Shown here: positions 6,518-11,307 of the stretch, piece by piece | Position numbering within the stretch: position 1 is the stretch's first letter | Layout: every line of letters starts with the position of its first letter | Assembly (NCBI GenBank): GCA_025464915.1 | Contig: JAODNF010000175.1 | Coordinates: 1 to 11,307, forward strand | DNA: 11,307 nucleotides | From: Frankiales bacterium | Lineage (GTDB): Bacteria; Actinomycetota; Actinomycetes; Mycobacteriales; SCTD01 | Direction of reading: 5' to 3' | Translations under genes and position numbers: made by a program | The notes under the pieces: model-generated | Databases searched by the model: none | The model's input: the letters and a program-made list of their open reading frames with translations, nothing else | What the model was told of the DNA's origin: nothing

Positions 6518-6523
6518 CACGAT
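6518..6523 (+). promoter_or_regulatory. Candidate -10 element for a leaderless dehydrogenase transcript
   Basis: CACGAT keeps the A and final T of the TAnnnT pattern and ends 7 nt before the ATG at 6531. No ribosome binding site lies upstream of that ATG. It sits in the same 57-bp divergent region as the opposite-strand TAGCGT. No convincing -35 was found. Confidence 0.32.
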
Positions 6524-6530
6524 CACCGGC

Positions 6531-7292
6531 ATGACTGTCATGGACCGCTTCTCCCTCACCGGCAAGGTCGCCCTCGTGACCGGTGCCTCCTCCGGCCTCG
6601 GGGTCGCCATCGCTCAGTGCCTCGCCGAGGCGGGCGCCGACGTCGTCCTCGGCGCGCGCCGGGTCGAGAGGCTCGACGACACCAGGCGCCTCGTCGAGGC
6701 GACCGGCCGCCGGGCTCTCGCGGTGCAGACGGACGTCAGCGACCCCGACCAGTGCACGGCCATGGTCGCCGCGGCGGTCGAGGCGTTCGGCAAGGTCAAC
6801 GTCCTGGTCAACAACGCCGGGATCGGCTCCGCGTACCCCGCGACCCGCGAGACACCCGAGCAGTTCCGCAGCGTCATCGACGTGAACCTCAACGGTCAGT
6901 ACTGGATGGCGCAGGCCTTCGGCCGGGCGGTCACGGAGGGGGGCTCGCTCATCAACATCTCCAGCGTCCTCGGGCTCCGTCCTGGCGGCATCCCGCAGGC
7001 CGCCTACGCCGCGTCGAAGGCGGGCCTGCTCGGCCTGACCCGCGACCTCGCCGCGCAGTGGACCGGGCGCAAGGGCATCCGCGTCAACGCGATCTGCCCC
7101 GGCTACTTCCCCAGCGAGATGACCGACGAGCTCGACCCGCGAGAGGGCGAGCTGGTCAAGATGATCACGCCGGCCGGGCGCTACGGCGAGCCCTACGAGG
7201 TCGGCGACGCGTGCGTCTTCCTCGCGAGTGACGCTGCCTCCTACATCACGGGCGTCTCGCTGTGCGTCGACGGCGGGATGGTCATGCCGTGA
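6531..7292 (+). CDS. Short-chain dehydrogenase/reductase (classical SDR)
   Basis: A 253-residue NAD(P)-dependent oxidoreductase of the classical SDR family, close to its usual 250-residue size. It shows the Rossmann motif TGASSGLG (17-24), the adenine-binding D68 in TDVSD, NNAG (94-97), catalytic Ser144 in INISS and the YxxxK pair Tyr159/Lys163. PGYFPSEM near 190 and the C-terminal GVSLCVDGGM are also standard. Arg43-Arg44 after the second beta strand suggest NADP(H) preference, by analogy. ATG at 6531 was chosen; a second ATG at 6540 is possible. It is the first gene of a tight plus-strand run (19 bp to the PhzF-like gene). The substrate is not predictable; sequence texture is like the many sugar, alcohol or 3-oxoacyl reductases of this family. 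Confidence 0.93.
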   Translation: MTVMDRFSLTGKVALVTGASSGLGVAIAQCLAEAGADVVLGARRVERLDDTRRLVEATGRRALAVQTDVSDPDQCTAMVAAAVEAFGKVNVLVNNAGIGSAYPATRETPEQFRSVIDVNLNGQYWMAQAFGRAVTEGGSLINISSVLGLRPGGIPQAAYAASKAGLLGLTRDLAAQWTGRKGIRVNAICPGYFPSEMTDELDPREGELVKMITPAGRYGEPYEVGDACVFLASDAASYITGVSLCVDGGMVMP

Positions 7293-7311
7293 CCCGGACG
7301 GGCTTGTCGCA

Positions 7312-8154
7312 GTGGGGCTGACCCTCGGCTACGAGGTCGTCGACGTCTTCACCGACCGGGCCTTCTCCGGCAACCCGCTCGCGGTCGTCCTCGACGCCGA
7401 CGACCTCTCGACCGGCCAGCTGCAGGCGATCGCGCGGGAGTTCAACCTGAGCGAGACCGCCTTCCCGATGAAGGCCACTGAGGGCTCTACCTACCGGCTG
7501 CGGGTGTTCACGCCCACCACCGAGATCGACTTCGCCGGGCACCCGTCCGTCGGCAGCGCGTCCGTCCTCCACCGTCTCGGCCGCATCGACGCCGGTCCCA
7601 ACGTGCAGGACTGCGGGGCGGGGCTGCTGCCGGTCGAGGTCACCGCCGACGGCGTGACCATCGCCGGTGGGACGCCCACCCTCGGCGGTCCCCTCGACCC
7701 CGCACCACTGCTCGAAGCCCTTGGGCTGAGAGAGGACCATCTCGCCGGGGCTGCCCCGCGGGTCGCCGGCGTCGGCCTCGAGTGGACCTTCCTGCAGGTG
7801 CGGCAGGACGCGCTCGACGCAGCGGTCCTCGACAACGCCAAGGTGGTCGCGGCGGGATCCAGCGGCATCGCGCTCGTGCACGTCGACGGTGCCGAGGTGA
7901 CGGCCCGGGTCTTCGCCGGAGGTGTCGGCATCCCCGAGGACCCGGCCACCGGGTCTGCGGCCCTGGCGCTCGGCGTGTGCCTCGCACCGGACCTCCCGGA
8001 CGGGACTCACCGCTACGTCGTCACGCAGGGAGTCCACCTGGGCCGGCCGTCGAGCCTGTCGTGCACGGTGAGCGTCGTGTCAGGTTCCGCGACCAGGACG
8101 ACCGTCACCGGGCAGACCGTCGCCGTGGCCAGGGGCGAGATCGCGGTCCCCTGA
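7312..8154 (+). CDS. PhzF-fold isomerase/epimerase-like protein
   Basis: A 280-residue member of the PhzF family (diaminopimelate-epimerase fold), matching the usual length of about 280. The N-terminal signature DVFTDRAFSGNPLAVV (11-26) and catalytic Glu48 in LSETAF are intact. So are FTPTTEIDFAGHP (66-78) and PEDPATGSA (208-216), which mark the two half-domains facing the active site. True PhzF isomerises a phenazine precursor, but most family members in non-phenazine organisms have unknown substrates, and no other phz gene is nearby. GTG at 7312 is the first start codon after the dehydrogenase stop that leads into the conserved YEVVDVF strand; no clear ribosome binding site is visible. CTG at 7318 is an alternative. 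The gene ends 12 bp before the exporter gene. Confidence 0.92.
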   Translation: MGLTLGYEVVDVFTDRAFSGNPLAVVLDADDLSTGQLQAIAREFNLSETAFPMKATEGSTYRLRVFTPTTEIDFAGHPSVGSASVLHRLGRIDAGPNVQDCGAGLLPVEVTADGVTIAGGTPTLGGPLDPAPLLEALGLREDHLAGAAPRVAGVGLEWTFLQVRQDALDAAVLDNAKVVAAGSSGIALVHVDGAEVTARVFAGGVGIPEDPATGSAALALGVCLAPDLPDGTHRYVVTQGVHLGRPSSLSCTVSVVSGSATRTTVTGQTVAVARGEIAVP

Positions 8155-8160
8155 CAGGAT
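8155..8160 (+). promoter_or_regulatory. Candidate -10 element before the EamA transporter
   Basis: CAGGAT ends 6 nt before the GTG at 8167, keeps the A and final T of TAnnnT, and no ribosome binding site precedes that GTG. It fits an internal leaderless promoter directly behind the PhzF-like stop codon. No -35 is visible, and read-through from upstream is equally possible. Confidence 0.28.
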
Positions 8161-8166
8161 GGCCGG

Positions 8167-9090
8167 GTGACCGCCTCGACGATGCAGCCCGTGGGCGTCG
8201 TCCGACCTCCTGCGCGCGACCTCGGGATCATGGTCGTCGCACTGCTCGCCGTCTCGACCAGCGGCCCGCTCATCGCGGCGACCGCGGCACCGGCACTGGC
8301 GATCGCGTTCTGGCGCAACGCCATGGGCGGCGGGGTGCTCCTGCCGATCGCACTGCTCCGCAACCGCGCCGAGCTGCGGGGGCTGTCGCGGCGCGAGCGG
8401 CAGCTGGCGCTGCTCGCCGGGCTGATGCTCGCGCTGCACTTCGCGACCTGGATCCCCGCCATCGACTACACCTCGGTCGCGAGTGCGACAGCCCTGGTCG
8501 CGACGCAGCCGGTCTGGTCCGCCCTGATCGGCATGGCTCGCGGCGAGCGCATCGCAGGCCGGGTCTGGATCGGCATCGCCGTGTCATTGAGCGGCGCCCT
8601 GCTGCTGACCGGGGCCGACCTGCAGGTCTCCGGGGACGCCCTGCTCGGCGACGGCCTCGCGATCCTGGGTGGCATCTTCGCTGCCGCGTACATGACCGCC
8701 GGCAGCGAGGTGCGGCGCTCCGTGTCGACGACGGCCTACACGGCGATCTGCTACTCGACGACCGCCGTCCTGCTGGCCGTCACCTGTGTCGTCGGGGGGC
8801 AGGCGCTCTCCGGTTACGACGGCCGGGACTGGCTCAAGCTGATCGCCCTCACGGCCGGCGCGCAGCTGCTCGGGCACTCCCTGTTCAACGTCGTGCTCCG
8901 GACGACGAGCCCGACTGTCGTCAGCCTGTCGATCCTGTTCGAGATCCCCGGCGCCGCCGTCATCGCGGCGGTCTTCGTCGCGAACCAGCACGTGCCCTGG
9001 CTTGCCATCCCGTCCGTGGCCCTGCTGCTCATCGGGCTGGCGGTCGTCATCAGCTCCAGCACCCGCACGCCCAGCGTTCCCGTCGAGTAG
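8167..9090 (+). CDS. EamA/DMT-family transporter
   Basis: A 307-residue inner-membrane protein with about ten hydrophobic segments in two EamA repeats, the layout of the drug/metabolite transporter superfamily. The repeats are recognisable by their matching late helices: YTSVASATALVATQPVWSAL (101-120) and the stretch TSPTVVSLSILFEIPGAAVI (248-267). Each has the small-residue run followed by a P that is typical of the family. FWRNAMGG (48-55) corresponds to the usual 'RfLlA' region. GTG at 8167 is used; it gives a short N-terminal tail before the first helix at about residue 20. Such proteins export amino acids, metabolites or toxins, but the substrate here is unknown. It sits 12 bp after the PhzF-like gene and 10 bp before the CitE-like gene, which suggests export of something made or modified by its neighbours, an inference only. 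Confidence 0.92.
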   Translation: MTASTMQPVGVVRPPARDLGIMVVALLAVSTSGPLIAATAAPALAIAFWRNAMGGGVLLPIALLRNRAELRGLSRRERQLALLAGLMLALHFATWIPAIDYTSVASATALVATQPVWSALIGMARGERIAGRVWIGIAVSLSGALLLTGADLQVSGDALLGDGLAILGGIFAAAYMTAGSEVRRSVSTTAYTAICYSTTAVLLAVTCVVGGQALSGYDGRDWLKLIALTAGAQLLGHSLFNVVLRTTSPTVVSLSILFEIPGAAVIAAVFVANQHVPWLAIPSVALLLIGLAVVISSSTRTPSVPVE

Positions 9091-9100
9091 GAGAGATCCC

Positions 9101-9985
9101 GTGCGTTCCAGGCGTTCCGTCCTCGCTGTCCCGGGCAGCGACCCGCACAAGCTCGAGAAGGCCAAGGGCTTCGCCAGCGACGCGGTGTTCCTCGATCTCG
9201 AGGACGCCGTCGCGCCCGCGGACAAGGCCGCGGCACGCGGGCACGTCGTCGACGCCCTCACCTCGGGCGGCTGGGGGTCGCGGGTGCGCACCGTCCGCGT
9301 CAACGACCTGTCGACGAAGCACACCTACCGCGACGTCATCGAGGTCGTCGAGGGGGCCGGCCGCCACCTCGACGCGATCGTGCTCCCCAAGGTCAGCGGC
9401 CCGGACCACGTCGTGTGGCTCGACCTGCTGCTGACGCAGATCGAGACGACCATGGGATACGACGTCGGCGGGATCGGGATCGAGCCCCAGGTCGAGACGG
9501 CGGCGGGCTTGCTCTGGGCCAGCGACATCGCTGCGGCCAGCCCCCGTGTCACGTCGCTCGTGTTCGGCCCCGGCGACTTCGCCGCCGACCTGGGACTCGC
9601 GTCGGAGTTCGTCGGCGCGGAGCCGTTCCTGGGCGCCTTCGACCCGGCCCTGCTCACCATCCGGGCGGCAGCCACGAGCGCCGGCGTCATGGCGGTCGAC
9701 GGTCCGTGGCAACGGGTCGCCGACCTCGACGGATTCCGGGCCCGCGCTACCCGCAGCGCGCAGCTCGGGTTCGACGGCACCTGGGTGCTGCACCCGTCCC
9801 AGGTAGACGTGGCCCACGAGGTCTTCACCCCGACGCGTGAGGCCTACGACCGGGCGAAGGCCGTCGTCGCGGCGGTCGACGAGGGCCGGGGCGTCGCGAT
9901 GCTCGGCGATGTCATGGTCGACGCGGCCAGCCGCGCACTGGCGCTGCGCACCCTGGCGCGTGGCGAAGCGGGCGGTCTCGCCTGA
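9101..9985 (+). CDS. HpcH/HpaI-CitE family CoA-ester lyase
   Basis: A 294-residue CitE-like protein with the TIM-barrel fold of CoA-ester lyases (malyl-, citramalyl- or beta-hydroxyacyl-CoA). It has VPGSDP (10-15), the acidic DLEDAVAP (32-39), the substrate arginine in VRVN (Arg67), VLPKV (94-98), the metal ligands Glu132 in IEPQVETAAG and Asp159 in FGPGDFAADLG, and the closing GFDGTWVLHPSQV (223-235). Length matches stand-alone actinobacterial CitE-like proteins, not the beta subunit of a citrate lyase complex, and no citD or citF is present. GTG at 9101 has GGAG at 9090-9093, 7 nt upstream and overlapping the preceding stop. It is followed by an acyl-CoA dehydrogenase; in mycobacteria a CitE-like gene sits close to fadE19 in a leucine catabolism cluster, so a role in branched acyl-CoA breakdown is plausible. 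Confidence 0.92.
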   Translation: MRSRRSVLAVPGSDPHKLEKAKGFASDAVFLDLEDAVAPADKAAARGHVVDALTSGGWGSRVRTVRVNDLSTKHTYRDVIEVVEGAGRHLDAIVLPKVSGPDHVVWLDLLLTQIETTMGYDVGGIGIEPQVETAAGLLWASDIAAASPRVTSLVFGPGDFAADLGLASEFVGAEPFLGAFDPALLTIRAAATSAGVMAVDGPWQRVADLDGFRARATRSAQLGFDGTWVLHPSQVDVAHEVFTPTREAYDRAKAVVAAVDEGRGVAMLGDVMVDAASRALALRTLARGEAGGLA

Positions 9986-10013
9986 CCTCCGGAGCGTCGG
10001 GTGGTGGTGACAG

Positions 10014-10035
10014 GGCGTGGGGGGCAGGCCACGCC
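10014..10035 (+). terminator. Probable terminator hairpin after the CitE-like gene
   Basis: GGCGTGG (10014-10020) and CCACGCC (10029-10035) form a perfect 7-bp GC-rich stem with an 8-nt loop, 28 bp after the stop codon at 9985. There is no T-run, which is common for actinobacterial terminators. It would separate the CitE-like gene from the acyl-CoA dehydrogenase. Confidence 0.5.
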
Positions 10036-10047
10036 GCCCCGATGAAC

Positions 10048-10063
10048 ACGCTCCAGTGAGCGT
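10048..10063. promoter_or_regulatory. Perfect dyad ACGCTC-4-GAGCGT, possible operator
   Basis: ACGCTC, CAGT and GAGCGT form a 16-bp perfect dyad 102 bp before the acyl-CoA dehydrogenase start. An overlapping second dyad, GTGAG (10056-10060) with CTCAC (10065-10069), shares its right arm. Spacing and symmetry suit a TetR- or GntR-type dimer, but no regulator gene is adjacent, so the identity is unknown. Confidence 0.4.
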
Positions 10064-10080
10064 TCTCACGTCCTGCGGGT

Positions 10081-10098
10081 GGCTACCGGCGGGTAGCC
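10081..10098. promoter_or_regulatory. Perfect dyad GGCTACC-4-GGTAGCC, probable operator
   Basis: GGCTACC (10081-10087), GGCG and GGTAGCC (10092-10098) form an 18-bp perfect dyad 67 bp upstream of the acyl-CoA dehydrogenase. The TACC-4-GGTA core resembles operators I associate from memory with TetR-type regulators of acyl-CoA and fatty-acid genes in actinobacteria; that link is recalled and unchecked. It could also fold as an RNA stem of 7 bp with a 4-nt loop. Confidence 0.5.
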
Positions 10099-10165
10099 GG
10101 TGGGAGACTCTTCCGTAACGCTGCTGGCACGACTCCGTCGTGACCATGACGAGGGAGCACGATCC

Positions 10166-11307
10166 ATGGGACGCCTGGCCAACACAGAGGGCCTCACCGA
10201 GATCCAGACGGAGATCCTCTCCGCGGTCCGGACCTTCGTGGACAAGGAGATCATCCCCTACGCCACGGAGCTCGAGCACAAGGACGAGTTCCCCGAGGCG
10301 ATCGTCGAGGGCATGAAGGAGATGGGGCTGTTCGGCCTCATGATCCCGGAGGAGTTCGGCGGGCTCGGCGAGTCCCTGCTGACCTACGCCCTCGTCGTGG
10401 AGGAGATCGCGCGCGGCTGGATGAGCGTCTCCGGCGTCATCAACACGCACTTCATCGTGGCCTACATGCTCAAGCAGCACGGCACCCAGGAGCAAAAGGA
10501 GCGGCTGCTGCCGAAGATGGCCACCGGCGAGATCCGCGGCGCCTTCTCCATGTCCGAGCCGCACTGCGGCTCAGACGTCGCGGCCATCCGCTCCAAGGGC
10601 ACCCCGGACGGCGAGTCCTACGTCCTCGACGGCCAGAAGATGTGGCTGACGAACGGCGCTCGCGCCGGCATCGTCGCGACGCTCGTCCGCACCGACGAGG
10701 GCGGCGACTCCGTCTACAAGAACATGACGACCTTCCTCATCGAGAAGGAGCCCGGCTTCGGCGAGACCGCCCAGGGCATCACGATCCCCGGGAAGATCGA
10801 CAAGATGGGCTACAAGGGCGTCGAGACGACCGAGATGGTGATGGAGGCCGCTCGCGTCCCCGCCTCCTCGATCCTCGGCGGCGACGCCGGCCGCGGCCGC
10901 GGCTTCTACCAGATGATGGACGGCGTCGAGGTGGGTCGCGTCAACGTCGCGGCCCGTGCCTGCGGCATCTCGATCCGCGCCTTCGAGCTCGCGATCTCCT
11001 ACGCCCAGCAGCGCCAGACCTTCGGCAAGCCGCTCACTGGCCACCAGGCCATCCAGTTCAAGCTCGCGGAGATGGCGACCAAGGTCGAGGCCTCGCACGC
11101 GCTGATGGTCAACGCCGCGCGCCTCAAGGACGCCGGCAAGCGCAACGACGTCGAGGCGGGCATGGCCAAGCTGCTCGCGTCGGAGTACTGCGCCGAGGTC
11201 ACGCAGGAGGCCTTCCGCATCCACGGCGGCTACGGCTACGCCAAGGAGTACGAGATCGAGCGCCTCATGCGCGAGGCGCCGTTCCTGCTCATCGGCGAGG
11301 GCACGTC
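10166..11307 (+). CDS. Acyl-CoA dehydrogenase (partial, 3' end beyond the window)
   Basis: The frame from ATG 10166 stays open to the window edge, giving 380 residues of an FAD-dependent acyl-CoA dehydrogenase, the enzyme that makes the alpha-beta double bond of acyl-CoA. GAGGGAG (10151-10157) lies 8 nt before the start. Helical N-terminal, beta-barrel middle and helical C-terminal domains are all present. FGLMIPEEFGG (about residues 55-65) and SMSEPHCGSD (substrate/FAD loop) match the family. So do QRQTFGKPLTGHQAIQF, IHGGYGYAKEYEIERLMR and the closing IGEGT. The Glu of that EGT (residue 378) aligns with the usual C-terminal catalytic base of short- and medium-chain members. Only the last few residues should be missing, since the family normally has 380-390. 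It probably has its own promoter behind the dyads at 10048-10098. Exact chain length or branched specificity is not readable. Confidence 0.95.
   Translation, partial: MGRLANTEGLTEIQTEILSAVRTFVDKEIIPYATELEHKDEFPEAIVEGMKEMGLFGLMIPEEFGGLGESLLTYALVVEEIARGWMSVSGVINTHFIVAYMLKQHGTQEQKERLLPKMATGEIRGAFSMSEPHCGSDVAAIRSKGTPDGESYVLDGQKMWLTNGARAGIVATLVRTDEGGDSVYKNMTTFLIEKEPGFGETAQGITIPGKIDKMGYKGVETTEMVMEAARVPASSILGGDAGRGRGFYQMMDGVEVGRVNVAARACGISIRAFELAISYAQQRQTFGKPLTGHQAIQFKLAEMATKVEASHALMVNAARLKDAGKRNDVEAGMAKLLASEYCAEVTQEAFRIHGGYGYAKEYEIERLMREAPFLLIGEGT

Noticed and set aside
7312..8154. Phenazine biosynthesis locus
   Set aside because: PhzF-fold proteins are common outside phenazine producers, and no phzA, B, D, E or G-like gene is present.
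7782..9434. Plus-strand open frame of 550 residues across the PhzF-like, transporter and lyase genes
   Set aside because: It is an out-of-frame product of three real genes on the same strand, dominated by Arg, Gly and Pro.

Overview
The window is high-GC DNA with dense, mostly GC-ending codons, frequent GTG starts and short or overlapping gene junctions. Its gene families are typical of Actinomycetota: a soluble MgtE_N/CBS protein beside a DUF1003 membrane protein, a CitE-like CoA-ester lyase beside an acyl-CoA dehydrogenase, and AzlCD. A Nocardioidaceae-like soil actinobacterium is a reasonable guess, but nothing here fixes the genus. All positions and translations were read by hand, without any database search.

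Left part, plus strand (1-1099): the tail of a probable MarR-type regulator, then azlC and azlD, a two-component branched-chain amino-acid exporter. All three are joined by 4-bp stop/start overlaps, so they are probably one transcript, with the regulator controlling the exporter. azlC seems to start at a non-canonical CTG.

Middle part, minus strand (1153-6473): read from 6473 downwards, the genes are a soluble PRC-barrel/MgtE_N/CBS protein, a DUF1003 membrane protein overlapping it by 8 bp, a 792-residue GspE/PilB-type ATPase, a secreted alpha/beta hydrolase lipoprotein and a very short coding-like stretch whose frame is broken. The ATPase is the most unusual gene. It carries a MshEN domain that probably binds c-di-GMP at its N-terminus, and a double zinc ribbon plus an intact response-regulator receiver domain at its C-terminus. 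No other pilus or secretion gene is visible nearby.

Right part, plus strand (6531-9985): a four-gene run with gaps of 10 to 19 bp: a short-chain dehydrogenase, a PhzF-fold protein, an EamA/DMT exporter and a CitE-like CoA-ester lyase. It diverges from the MgtE_N gene across a 57-bp region that appears to hold two leaderless-type promoters back to back. After a 180-bp intergenic region with three perfect inverted repeats (one probable terminator, two probable operators), an acyl-CoA dehydrogenase starts at 10166 and runs off the window.

No tRNA, rRNA, CRISPR array, transposase or attachment site was seen. Most of the window is ordinary chromosomal metabolism and transport. The points worth a second look are the ATPase-zinc ribbon-receiver fusion, the broken small ORF at 1153-1244, the hairpin over the ATPase start codon and the operator-like repeats before the acyl-CoA dehydrogenase.
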